Positions 14,077-21,738 of a DNA stretch of 23,846 nt are shown in pieces (position 1 is the first letter of the stretch; every line of letters starts with the position of its first letter). The position numbers and the translations under genes are program-made. Location of the stretch: positions 12,227-36,072 of the forward strand of contig DKGG01000056.1 in the NCBI GenBank assembly GCA_002453155.1, given 5' to 3'. Under the pieces are notes generated by a model. It was not told the origin of the DNA, ran no database searches, and worked only from the letters and a program-made list of their open reading frames with translations. This stretch comes from Bdellovibrionaceae bacterium UBA6776. GTDB lineage: Bacteria; Bdellovibrionota; Bdellovibrionia; Bdellovibrionales; UBA1609.

Positions 14077-15537
14077 ATGGATAAAATGCCGGTGTTTTTA
14101 TACTTTGTGGGCTCCACTTTGCTTTTGATCTATGGAATTGAAGTGTGCCCCCATTTGGAAACTCTGCACTCCAATACAAATTGGGTCCTTATGGCGACCA
14201 TCTATGGTGCTGCCACCGTCAGTTTACTTGGACGCTACACTTACTTGAGAAAACGCCCCAATCTTTCCGCCCACCAACGGCTCAAAGTAGACATCATCGC
14301 CTGGCTTGGACTGGGCTTGCTGGTTGCCAAATTCAATCTTTTTGTACACGACATCCCTTTAGAAAGTGGAATTCGAATTTTGGTCGGATCGTTTGCAATT
14401 GGAACTTTGATCTCCACCTTGCTGTCCCTTATGTATGAAGGTCAGTGCATTCGAAGGGCCGCAGAAAATCCAAATGCAACTCTTCAGGCAGATCAGTATT
14501 TTTCGATGACAAAGAAGTTTGCCTACTTTTCAACCTTTTGCCTGGGGCAATTTGCACTGATCATGCTGATGCTGATTTACCATGATTTGGCCATTCTTAG
14601 AGATCATGTCGGCGAGACGATCGGAAACTCCCATCACTCTGATCTTTTTACTTCGATCTTGGTAGAATCAATCTTTGTCTTGGGAGTCCTATTGGCAGGA
14701 TCACTCTCTATCGCTTTGGCTTATTCAAAAAATGTTTCGTTGGTCTATGGCTACATTCACCAGACTCTGGAAAGGGTTGAAAAAGGCGACTATTCAAAGG
14801 AAATTCCTATTGCCTCTAGCGATGAGTTTGGACAGATTTCAAGCCACACCAATCTGATGATCAGTGGCCTTAGAGACCGAGAGCGAATTAAAAATATTTT
14901 TGGAAAGTATGTGAGTCCAAACTTGGCCAAAGAAATCCTCAGCCAACATGAAGACCAACTTCTTGAAGGACGTTCCGTAAAAGCAGCAGTTCTTTTTGCA
15001 GATCTTAGAAACTTCACAACGATTTCTGAAAAGCATTCCGCAAAAGAAGTGGTTCAAATGTTAAATATCTATTTTGATCACTTTGTTGCAAGCATTCACA
15101 AAAACGGCGGGGTTCTGGATAAATTTATTGGCGATGCCGTCATGGCCGTCTTTACCGAAACCAAGGAACATCCCAATCCTTCGTTGGCAGCTGTGACCAC
15201 AGCCTTGGAAGTTCGTAAGGAAATGAAAAATATCAATGATCACTTGGCATCCCACAACTTGCCTCAAGTGGATAATGGCATTGGAATCGATTACGGAGAA
15301 GTCATTTCCGGGAACATTGGATCCCATGAACGCATGGAATACACAGTGATTGGAGACACAGTAAACACCGCAGCCCGCCTTGAGTCCCAAACGAAGTCCG
15401 AATCTGCATCGATCTTAATCTCCAAAGCCGTGTTCGAAAATCTAAATGACGATTTGCGAAAGGAATTTACCGTCAAGGGCCTGCGGGCACTTAAGGGCAA
15501 AGAAGACCAAATTCAGATTTTTCAAAACGCTTCTTAA
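14077..15537 (+). CDS. Membrane class III adenylate cyclase
   Basis: 486 residues. About six membrane segments (5-23, 38-53, 72-91, 99-119, 150-170, 191-215) lead into a HAMP-like linker (about 219-270) and a class III cyclase domain (about 300-484). Metal-binding aspartates are D309 (LFADLRNFT) and D353 (FIGDAVMAVF). Substrate specificity residues are K349 and D427 (DKFIGD; TVIGDTVN), the pair that selects ATP. Transition-state residues N430 and R434 (NTAARLES) are present. It should therefore make cyclic AMP from ATP as a homodimer, with the sensor in the membrane. No good ribosome binding site precedes ATG 14077; an ATG at 14086 is possible. It is divergent from the peptide operon and has no partner gene. 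The neighbouring downstream gene is 218 bp away. Confidence 0.92.
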   Translation: MDKMPVFLYFVGSTLLLIYGIEVCPHLETLHSNTNWVLMATIYGAATVSLLGRYTYLRKRPNLSAHQRLKVDIIAWLGLGLLVAKFNLFVHDIPLESGIRILVGSFAIGTLISTLLSLMYEGQCIRRAAENPNATLQADQYFSMTKKFAYFSTFCLGQFALIMLMLIYHDLAILRDHVGETIGNSHHSDLFTSILVESIFVLGVLLAGSLSIALAYSKNVSLVYGYIHQTLERVEKGDYSKEIPIASSDEFGQISSHTNLMISGLRDRERIKNIFGKYVSPNLAKEILSQHEDQLLEGRSVKAAVLFADLRNFTTISEKHSAKEVVQMLNIYFDHFVASIHKNGGVLDKFIGDAVMAVFTETKEHPNPSLAAVTTALEVRKEMKNINDHLASHNLPQVDNGIGIDYGEVISGNIGSHERMEYTVIGDTVNTAARLESQTKSESASILISKAVFENLNDDLRKEFTVKGLRALKGKEDQIQIFQNAS

Positions 15538-15538
15538 G

Positions 15539-15561
15539 GTCGCGAAAAATTCAATCGCGAC
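15539..15561. other. Small hairpin after the cyclase gene
   Basis: GTCGCGA (15539-15545) and TCGCGAC (15555-15561) form a perfect 7-bp stem with a 9-nt loop immediately after the cyclase stop codon. There is no T-run. The rest of the gap up to 15755 shows no gene or clear promoter. Confidence 0.35.
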
Positions 15562-15755
15562 GATCAATACGCCTGAAAGAAAATGTTTGCCTATCTATGG
15601 CCCGGCATGAAGCGCAAATGAAGTCTCCTGAATGAACTTACCTGTAGTGAAAAATGGTCTGCCAAAGTGCACGATTTTAGAACTTTTCGCTTCGAGTTAA
15701 GAAGGGGTCCAACTCATTTGTTGAGTAAAATCCTCCCACTTGCTACTTATGCTCA

Positions 15756-16436
15756 ATGATCCTGTCAGTTCCGATGCGGATATATTTTGAAGGCAACACT
15801 GATCCTTTGGCAAAAAGGGTTTTGGTCTTCTCTTTATCTCTAGCGACATGGTGGCTCACCGAAAAATTTGTTCGCCCTTCAAGTGGAGCTTTTATACAAA
15901 GTCTTCGGTCCATTTTCGGAGGTAGTGCTTTCATAGGCCATCTTTTTTCGCAAAGCCTTCCCGTCGACCTTGTATGTTTTTTTCTTCTTTGCCTACTTTG
16001 CTACTTAAAAATCCTACCGCCTCCTCAGTTTAACCTAAATTTAAATAAAATCTTTAAAGAGGGATCCCTTTGGGCTTTGGGGATTTCCGCAATAACGATA
16101 CCGCTTGCACTATATCTCGGTTTTCATCTTGGATTTTCAATTAACTGGCAAAGTATTCTCGGAAATATTATCTCGAATACATATGAAGAAATGACTTACC
16201 GAGTATTTCTATTCTCGGTCTCAGCATATGTTTTTAAAAACACTGGGGCGGGAATAATTATGTCGGCAATTCTCTTTGCGGCCGTCCACACCCAGTATCC
16301 ATTATTGCTTCAAATTGATGTTGGCCTAGCCGCTATCTTCTTTTCGTTAGCTTACCTTCGGACAAACTCTCTTTTTACAGCCCTATGGGCCCACCAACTT
16401 TCAGATATGATTTTGGACTCTATCTTGTTGCATTAA
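15756..16436 (+). CDS. CPBP family intramembrane protease
   Basis: 226 residues with about six hydrophobic segments. The three active-site motifs of the CPBP (CaaX protease and bacteriocin-processing) family are present in order: E144-E145-x-x-x-R149 (EEMTYR), H178 in FAAVH, and H213-x-x-x-D217 (HQLSD). The family cleaves substrates within or near the membrane; some members protect from or mature bacteriocins. The substrate here is unknown. The start is uncertain because no ribosome binding site is seen; ATG 15756 is the first in frame and an ATG lies six codons later at 15774. It stands alone between the cyclase and the first acetyltransferase. Confidence 0.85.
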   Translation: MILSVPMRIYFEGNTDPLAKRVLVFSLSLATWWLTEKFVRPSSGAFIQSLRSIFGGSAFIGHLFSQSLPVDLVCFFLLCLLCYLKILPPPQFNLNLNKIFKEGSLWALGISAITIPLALYLGFHLGFSINWQSILGNIISNTYEEMTYRVFLFSVSAYVFKNTGAGIIMSAILFAAVHTQYPLLLQIDVGLAAIFFSLAYLRTNSLFTALWAHQLSDMILDSILLH

Positions 16437-16690
16437 CAAAAATGCTTGATCAATGAGCTTCAAAAAAGGAACCCTCTCATTCAGACGGTTCCCCCTAGGT
16501 TCACAATCGCTAACCAAATCCTATGAATCTTTCCATCAAAAAATGTTGTTTTAAAAAGCCCATTACAGACAAACCTTAAACTGAGTCAGCGGTATGTCCT
16601 ATGTCCAGTCTCGTTATATCCCCCGCCTAAAATAGCTAACCTTTTATAAAAAGGGAGAAACGATAAAGGCCTGTTATTGTGCAGAATCTA
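16437..16690. other. Intergenic stretch without a gene
   Basis: No coding sequence was supported here. The only structure seen is a 6-bp inverted repeat, GGAACC (16468-16473) and GGTTCC (16487-16492), with a 13-nt loop shortly after the CPBP gene. It could be a weak terminator, but it has no following T-run. Confidence 0.35.
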
Positions 16691-16719
16691 TTGCAACTTT
16701 CAGGGAACACACCTATTAT
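16691..16719 (+). promoter_or_regulatory. Promoter of the first acetyltransferase gene
   Basis: TTGCAA (16691-16696), a 17-bp spacer, then TATTAT (16714-16719) are close to consensus. The -10 box ends nine bases before ATG 16729 and no ribosome binding site is present, so the message is probably leaderless. Confidence 0.6.
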
Positions 16720-16728
16720 TTCTTGCTC

Positions 16729-17229
16729 ATGGATCTTTTCAGAACAAAAAGACTTTCTGTAAGACCTTTCAAATTGGAAGATGGTTCCGATTGCGAAGAA
16801 TTTCTCTCTGATCCTGAAGTCATGAAATATATTGGCGACGGAAATTTCGATTTTTCCATAACTTCCGCTCAAAAAATGGTTCAGTGGTTTATTCAATCTT
16901 CTGATAGCGCAGGTGAGATAGGAACCTGGGCCATTGTGAGCCTGAGTGACAAAAAGGTCATTGGGAACTGTCATCTTTCTGTTTGCAATGCTGTTGATAA
17001 GGTCGAATTCGGACTTAGTCTCTCAAAAAAATACTGGCGACAAGGACTTGGCACAGAGTTATGCGAAGGTTTATTGCAATACGGACGCAAGACCATCGGA
17101 TATGACGCCGTAGGAATTACTCACTCCGAAAATGTGGCTTCAAAGCGTCTCTTGAAAAGACTCAACTTCAAATTTGATCGCGAACTTGAACTTTACGGGG
17201 TCGCTCAAGAGCTTTATGTTAGAAGTTAG
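16729..17229 (+). CDS. GNAT acetyltransferase, RimJ/RimL type
   Basis: 166 residues. The start (FRTKRLSVRPF) and the order of strands are those of the Acetyltransf_3 (RimJ/RimL/SpeG-like) group, which transfer acetyl from acetyl-CoA to protein N-termini or small amines. The acetyl-CoA pyrophosphate loop is seen as WRQGLGTEL (motif A, about 108-116), followed by the later conserved N-x-x-S-K-R-x-L-x-x-L-x-F segment (NVASKRLLKRLNF). The substrate cannot be told. ATG 16729 is preferred over the upstream in-frame TTG because the promoter sits directly before it. It is the first of three GNAT genes on this strand. Confidence 0.85.
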   Translation: MDLFRTKRLSVRPFKLEDGSDCEEFLSDPEVMKYIGDGNFDFSITSAQKMVQWFIQSSDSAGEIGTWAIVSLSDKKVIGNCHLSVCNAVDKVEFGLSLSKKYWRQGLGTELCEGLLQYGRKTIGYDAVGITHSENVASKRLLKRLNFKFDRELELYGVAQELYVRS

Positions 17230-17317
17230 AGCAGACCTGAGCAGACTGAAAAGCCGCCCATGACTGTTAGAGAGAGAAAACTCTGAATGATTATTAAACG
17301 AGAAATTGGGCAAATTG

Positions 17318-17788
17318 ATGGAAATCGAATATAGACCCATTGATATTTCAGACTTTGACGAAGTGAAGTACTTTTTTATTACTCATGAGTACTCTTGGCG
17401 AGACGCCGATCCTGAGAACTTCATTCCTCGATCGGACGAAGAAAGAGAGCAGATTGCGAAAAAATACATCATTGAACTCCAGGATCCTAAGGAAAAATAC
17501 CACTGCCTAGGAGCATTTCTACATAACAAGCTGATCGGTTCTCATTTTTTAGATAGATATATAATCGAAGGGAAAAGTGCCTGCCATGTTCATGGGCTAT
17601 GGGTAGATCCAAGCTTTCGAGAAAAAGGTGTTGCTCACAAACTTAAAGAGCTGGGTGAAACCTGGGCACGTTCGAAAGGTTGCCTGCTTATGGATTCGAA
17701 TGTAAAAGTATCCAACAAGGCTATGATCTCTCTAAATGAGAGAATGGGATATAAGGTTGCACGTTATAACTTTCGAAAAGAGCTTTAA
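17318..17788 (+). CDS. GNAT acetyltransferase (tandem paralogue 1)
   Basis: 156 residues of the Acetyltransf_1 type. The acetyl-CoA loop FREKGVAHKL follows the strand VHGLWVDP. The region near the end (NKAMISLNERMGYKVARY) is the usual motif B helix-strand. It shares with the next gene the pattern LWVDPxFRxxGxxxKLKExGxxWAxxxG, and their DNA is identical over 15 bases (17597-17611 and 18149-18163), so they arose by tandem duplication. Substrate unknown. ATG 17318 was chosen over TTG 17306; neither has a good ribosome binding site, so the start is uncertain. An 88-bp gap with a short direct repeat (GAGCAGAC, period 10) separates it from the previous gene. Confidence 0.82.
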   Translation: MEIEYRPIDISDFDEVKYFFITHEYSWRDADPENFIPRSDEEREQIAKKYIIELQDPKEKYHCLGAFLHNKLIGSHFLDRYIIEGKSACHVHGLWVDPSFREKGVAHKLKELGETWARSKGCLLMDSNVKVSNKAMISLNERMGYKVARYNFRKEL

Positions 17789-17869
17789 TTTAAATCTCCG
17801 ATCGCACAAAATGCATCAAGCCTTAACTGTTTGAAGGGATTTAGGAAAAATTGGCGAACCAAAAGAGAA

Positions 17870-18340
17870 ATGAAGAGGAAAGTGATAAATCTTAATTCAA
17901 AAATTCGATGGATTGACGGAAAGAGTTTGCCTTCGGAAGAACTCAAAAAAATCGCTCAAATCGACAACAATATTCCCAAGGAATTTGATCCACATTGGAA
18001 GCCCAACAAAGACAAAAATGATAGACGCATTAAATACTACAAAAAGCTTACTGATAAAGATTTCTTTCAAGTTTTATATTGCGAATCTGAAATCTGCGGG
18101 TTTCACATCATTCGAGACACTGGAAACTCTATCGCCTACATCTCCACCCTATGGGTAGATCCACGTTTTCGTAATCTTGGCCTAGGAAAAAAACTTAAAG
18201 AGAAAGGGCTAAATTGGGCAAAAGATTCTGGGTTCAAATTTCTCCATACGAGTGTTCAATCAAAAAATGTTAGGATGAATGAAATTAATCAGAAGAATGG
18301 TTTCGAAATTTTTTCCTCAACCTATCGCCTAACTCTTTAA
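17870..18340 (+). CDS. GNAT acetyltransferase (tandem paralogue 2)
   Basis: 156 residues, the same length as its upstream neighbour. The acetyl-CoA loop is FRNLGLGKKL after STLWVDP; the C-terminal region NVRMNEINQKNGFEI is the motif B counterpart. The N-terminal 60 residues differ strongly from the neighbour and are Lys-rich, which suggests a change of substrate after duplication. ATG 17870 has AAAAGAG two to three bases upstream, closer than normal; an in-frame TTG at 17831 or GTG at 17882 remain possible. It is followed by a 250-bp gap. Confidence 0.8.
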   Translation: MKRKVINLNSKIRWIDGKSLPSEELKKIAQIDNNIPKEFDPHWKPNKDKNDRRIKYYKKLTDKDFFQVLYCESEICGFHIIRDTGNSIAYISTLWVDPRFRNLGLGKKLKEKGLNWAKDSGFKFLHTSVQSKNVRMNEINQKNGFEIFSSTYRLTL

Positions 18341-18466
18341 GCTAAGGCCCATTAGACCGCGGGCGACCTGGTCATAAAAATGATAGATTTTAAATGAGGA
18401 TGAAACCGTAGTTTAAACTTAGTTCCTCCGCGATACGATGAATCGCACAATCAAGAATTTAGCGAG

Positions 18467-18500
18467 TCAAGGGCAACGAATTTCGAGCTTTTTGCCTTGA
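18467..18500. other. Imperfect hairpin in the 18341-18590 gap
   Basis: TCAAGG (18467-18472) pairs with CCTTGA (18495-18500), and CAA with TTG just inside after a one-base bulge. The rest of this 250-bp stretch shows no gene. A possible promoter for the following gene (CTGACT 18556-18561, TAAATC 18579-18584, 17-bp spacing) is weak. Confidence 0.3.
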
Positions 18501-18590
18501 GTCACGGCTCAAACGCTGTATCTAGCCATCATTAATCACAGGCAATAGATCTGTACTGACTTGAAACTCATCCCCTGCTAAATCAAGACC

Positions 18591-19322
18591 ATGAAAAGTC
18601 AAAACAAGATAGAGCGAGATCTTAGAATCTTAAAAGTCTATGCATTAGCGATGACCCTCCTTTGCGCGATACTATTTGGATCAATTTTTAAAATGATCCA
18701 AAGAAATAAATTCGAACAAATCGATGTCGAAAGAATTAATATCGTGGAAAAGGACGGCAGCCTTAGAATGGTTCTAGCCAATAAGCTCCGCCAACACCAA
18801 GGAGTTGTAGACGGAGTTACATACGAAGAGCGCAGGGGAAAAAGACCACCAGGACTCATGTTTTTCAATGAAAGAGGAGATGAGCTAGGAGGTCTTGTTT
18901 TTGATGGCAATACAGAAGAGGGCCAGGGAGGATCTTTAACGTTCGACAAATTTCGTGGCGACCAAACAATCCAATTTATCCATCAAGAAGACTCTGGCGG
19001 AAATTACTTTGCCGGAGTAAAGATGAATGACCAAAATATGCCAATCAATGACTTGCTCAACAAACAAAAGGAAATCTCCAAACTCCCCACCAAAGAGGCT
19101 CAAGATCTAGCTTGGAAGAAATTAAGAGATGACGGACAACTTATGACCGAACGCCTCAAGATCGGGAGAGATTACGACAAATCATCGGTGATAAAACTCA
19201 AGGACGCAAAAGGAAAAGTCAGACTTGAATTGAAAGTAGATGCCAACGGAGACTCAAAACTTGCCTTTCTTGATGAATCAGGAAGAGTTATTTACAGCCT
19301 TCCAAAGGATGCCAGAAAATGA
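18591..19322 (+). CDS. Conserved membrane-anchored protein of unknown function
   Basis: 243 residues. A single N-terminal membrane helix (about 14-36) is followed by a periplasmic or cytoplasmic domain with beta-rich repeats. The segments ERINIVEKDGSLRMVLANK and GLMFFNERGDELGGLVFDG are a pattern seen in a widespread family of hypothetical proteins where xxRINIVExDGxLRxVIxN and LFFNDEGxExGGLxF recur. The last part repeats the theme with KVRLELKVDANGDSKLAFLD. This suggests a short beta-sheet unit used several times. No reaction is known. No ribosome binding site is evident. Confidence 0.8.
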   Translation: MKSQNKIERDLRILKVYALAMTLLCAILFGSIFKMIQRNKFEQIDVERINIVEKDGSLRMVLANKLRQHQGVVDGVTYEERRGKRPPGLMFFNERGDELGGLVFDGNTEEGQGGSLTFDKFRGDQTIQFIHQEDSGGNYFAGVKMNDQNMPINDLLNKQKEISKLPTKEAQDLAWKKLRDDGQLMTERLKIGRDYDKSSVIKLKDAKGKVRLELKVDANGDSKLAFLDESGRVIYSLPKDARK

Positions 19323-19404
19323 GAGATAACTCAGGCCAGGATGGACGAATTTAGAATTTTTCGGAAAGAAGTCATTTAATCGCCTCCTAAATTGGTCAAA
19401 ATCT

Positions 19405-19433
19405 TTGAAAACCACACCCTTCTCCATTAAAAT
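19405..19433 (+). promoter_or_regulatory. Promoter of the nucleotidyltransferase gene
   Basis: TTGAAA (19405-19410), a 17-bp spacer and TAAAAT (19428-19433) make a good sigma-70 promoter. Transcription should start about seven bases on, at the ATG itself (19441), with no ribosome binding site; a leaderless mRNA is likely. Confidence 0.6.
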
Positions 19434-19440
19434 CCATACC

Positions 19441-19953
19441 ATGGAGATCCAAGACACACTCACTTTAGCCAAATCATCATTAGAACGGGAAGGCGTCAAA
19501 TTCGCATTGATCGGTGGATTTGCCCTGGCCGCTCATGGTGTGGTAAGGGCCACTCAGGATATAGATCTTTTGGTTGAGGGTGGAAAAAAGGAGCTTGCGA
19601 AAGATCTTTTAACTAGAGCTGGGTTTAAACTTGTTTTTGAAAATCCCGAGGTCCTGCACTTTTCCGGCAAGGGACAATTAGATGTCTTGTTTGCGAATCG
19701 CGAAGCGACCCTTGATATGCTCAAGCGAGCAAAATCAATCAATAACTTTCCAGTGCCCGTGGTCTCCGCAGAGGATCTGATCGGTCTAAAAATCCAAGCC
19801 TATAAGAATAATCCTGATCGAGAGTTTCAAGATAAGGCCGACATTCAATCTCTATTAAAACAAGTCTCGAATTTAGATTTTAATTTAGTAAAGAAATATG
19901 CCGATATGTTTAACGAATGGGGCTTTATTTCCGACCTCAGGAAGAGAATATGA
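19441..19953 (+). CDS. MNT/AbiEii-like nucleotidyltransferase
   Basis: 170 residues. The nucleotidyltransferase fold is shown by GGFALAAHGVVRATQDIDLL (25-44), with catalytic D40 and D42, and the third acidic residue D81 in QLDVLFA. The later SAEDLIGLKIQAYKNNPDR segment and a helical end are typical of the DUF6036/AbiEii-like group. Relatives transfer nucleotides to protein or RNA and often act in toxin-antitoxin or phage-defence pairs (as MNT antitoxin or AbiEii toxin). No HEPN partner is next to it; instead a 34-codon gene overlaps its stop. The in-frame TTG at 19405 is inside the promoter, so ATG 19441 is the start. Confidence 0.82.
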   Translation: MEIQDTLTLAKSSLEREGVKFALIGGFALAAHGVVRATQDIDLLVEGGKKELAKDLLTRAGFKLVFENPEVLHFSGKGQLDVLFANREATLDMLKRAKSINNFPVPVVSAEDLIGLKIQAYKNNPDREFQDKADIQSLLKQVSNLDFNLVKKYADMFNEWGFISDLRKRI

Positions 19954-20054
19954 AATACGAAAATTATATTAAATTCTTAAACTCGGTTTTTAAACTGGCG
20001 AAACCCAAGCCTCGAGAAAACCCCCCAATGTCCACCAAAGAAATAAAGCTCTGA
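19950..20054 (+). CDS. 34-residue protein coupled to the nucleotidyltransferase
   Basis: A short gene that begins in the stop codon of the nucleotidyltransferase (ATGA 19950-19953), with AGGAAGAG (19939-19946) in front. The product is basic, starts MKYENYIKFLNSVFKLA and ends in MSTKEIKL, with a K-P-K-P-R-E-N-P-P middle. The ribosome binding site and exact overlap are the main support. A short proline/arginine-rich partner next to such nucleotidyltransferases fits a toxin-antitoxin-like or accessory pair, but its role is unknown. Confidence 0.55.
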   Translation: MKYENYIKFLNSVFKLAKPKPRENPPMSTKEIKL

Positions 20055-20104
20055 GTGGACACTCAAAGTGGAATTTTTTAGAACTAAATTTCACTAAAGC
20101 AATC

Positions 20105-20701
20105 TCATCGAACAAAACTTTCTCCACTAATTACTTCTCTAATCTCATATTGATCAGATCCAATACCGATCCAAAACTTATCATCTTTAGAAGAACGAAT
20201 CACTTTTGATCCCAATACCTCAAACAACTCAGGTTTTGCCGCCAACTTTGGAAGGCTCACCAATGAAATGAAAGAAGATGAGTCAGGGTCCGCACTCTTA
20301 AAACTTCTCTCATGGACCTCGATCAGAACGGGAACGCCCGGTCGAGCTAACCAAACTGTCGGAAACTTGTATTTTAATGTTTCAACTGATTTGGGATGTA
20401 AGTACCAACCAGAGCCACTGAGATTCTGCACGTATTCATCTAAGTTCTTCACGTTTACCGCCACATGATGAAGACCTTCGCCTCTTTTTGCCAATGCCGA
20501 CGCATAAGGACCTTCTCCAATTGGCTCCATTAAAAGTAAGCGACCTGGATAGTCTTCATTTCCAACATAAACCTCTTTTGTGCCTTCTGATGGAAACTCT
20601 TCAACTTTACCCCGCTTAAAGCCTAACTGATCAATTCTTAAGACCATAGAATCGACTGATTTTACAAGTAAGGCGACATGATCAAACTGTGAGAGAATCA
20701 T
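20105..20701 (-). CDS. VOC-fold protein (glyoxalase/epimerase-like)
   Basis: 198 residues. Two beta-alpha-beta-beta-beta units of the vicinal oxygen chelate fold are seen in the first 130 residues. The metal ligands would be H8 (FDHVALLV), E59 (LLLMEP), H79 (LHHVAVNV) and E128 (VLIEVHE), the pattern of methylmalonyl-CoA epimerase and related enzymes. The C-terminal 65 residues have no clear assignment. The substrate is unknown: epimerase, dioxygenase or antibiotic-resistance roles are all found in this fold. The start overlaps the end of the ASCH-GNAT gene by 20 bases, so the two are co-transcribed. Confidence 0.82.
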   Translation of the reverse strand: MILSQFDHVALLVKSVDSMVLRIDQLGFKRGKVEEFPSEGTKEVYVGNEDYPGRLLLMEPIGEGPYASALAKRGEGLHHVAVNVKNLDEYVQNLSGSGWYLHPKSVETLKYKFPTVWLARPGVPVLIEVHERSFKSADPDSSSFISLVSLPKLAAKPELFEVLGSKVIRSSKDDKFWIGIGSDQYEIREVISGESFVR

Positions 20702-21563
20702 TTATTCCCCCATAAATCATAACAAAATGAGTTTCCGTTTCACTTTGGATCTGAAACCCGAGACTCTCATAAAGTTTTTTTGCCCGAGTGTTGATTTTGA
20801 AAACTCCAAGCTTTGTTATAAGCCCAGAGGCTATATTTCTTTCGATAAGGTCGTTAATAATTTTCGACCCAATTCCAAATCCTTGAAATCTTGGCAAGAT
20901 GAGAATGTTCGCAATTGTCACAATGCTTTCTTCTTGGGTGAGCTCAAGGTATCCAATAGGAATTCCTTCATAAAAAATTATCTGAATGTGATCTGGATGA
21001 AACCCATTCTTAAAATAGCTATCTTGGACCAATTCATCCCAACCCCAGATCTTTTCCACATGGGGCTTTAATGTAACATGATGGACCGTTTTTAAAAATT
21101 CATAGTCATCAACACAAACTTTATCCAGAGCGTAGACCTTCGAAGAGTCCCCTTTTCTCCCCTCCGGAGATAGAGAACGCATCACTTTTTCTTTCTCGAT
21201 AAATATAAACTCACCAAGGTCAGCCTCATATATGTCCCTAGCAGCAAGAACCGGAATATCGCTTCTGATTGGACGGACATCTTCAAGTTCCCACGAGTAG
21301 TATCCGGAATCCCATCTGGAAGCCGTTGCTGGATTTACATCCTCTTCCGTGTACTCCCTCACTTTTCTTATCCTCACAAGAGCAACAGCGTGACCATGAG
21401 TATCTGTTTCACCAGGCATCCGAAGAAATCTGTGGTTTTCCACAATCAGAAGATCGCCAGAAAAGTACTTTGGCGGCATCCAAGACCGCACTTCGATGGT
21501 TTTCTGACCTGAAGCAATTTTCTGACCGGCTGGATAAACTACAGATAATGCCTTGTACTTCAT
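20682..21563 (-). CDS. ASCH-GNAT fusion protein
   Basis: 293 residues. The N-terminal part (about 3-100) reads as an ASCH domain: ALSVVYPAGQKIASGQKTIE followed by VRSW and GDLLIVEN. ASCH is an RNA-binding or nucleotide-processing fold related to PUA; one family member is an amidohydrolase for modified cytidine. A linker leads to a GNAT domain (about 155-285) with the acetyl-CoA loop FQGFGIGSKI and the final YESLGFQI. A fusion of the two could acetylate a nucleoside or tRNA, or a protein recognised through RNA; that is inference. ATG 21563 was chosen because the ASCH fold starts two residues later; an upstream TTG at 21638 adds an unrelated 25 residues. The VOC gene overlaps its end. Confidence 0.8.
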   Translation of the reverse strand: MKYKALSVVYPAGQKIASGQKTIEVRSWMPPKYFSGDLLIVENHRFLRMPGETDTHGHAVALVRIRKVREYTEEDVNPATASRWDSGYYSWELEDVRPIRSDIPVLAARDIYEADLGEFIFIEKEKVMRSLSPEGRKGDSSKVYALDKVCVDDYEFLKTVHHVTLKPHVEKIWGWDELVQDSYFKNGFHPDHIQIIFYEGIPIGYLELTQEESIVTIANILILPRFQGFGIGSKIINDLIERNIASGLITKLGVFKINTRAKKLYESLGFQIQSETETHFVMIYGGINDSLTV

Positions 21564-21703
21564 GAGTGGCTTTCCCTCTCCTTCCGGCCCAATAAATCCC
21601 TCTGAATTTCCATACCTTTTGCCAATATGGATCTGCAAGGCGAATATTGAAAGAGCACGACTGACACCTTGAGCAATAGCTCTAAAAGTGAGTTTCCGGC
21701 CAC

Positions 21704-21732
21704 TTGAGTCCTACGAAAATTCACAATAGGAT
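21704..21732 (+). promoter_or_regulatory. Promoter of the GNAT gene at 21739
   Basis: TTGAGT (21704-21709), a 17-bp spacer and TAGGAT (21727-21732). The -10 box ends six bases before ATG 21739, so transcription would start at the start codon. AGGA within the -10 is too close to count as a ribosome binding site. Confidence 0.5.
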
Positions 21733-21738
21733 TTCCTC

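Noticed and set aside
13639..14128. Two open plus-strand frames (81 and 93 codons) over the peptide gene and the divergent region
   Set aside because: They are antisense to the peptide gene with its strong ribosome binding site and have none of their own.
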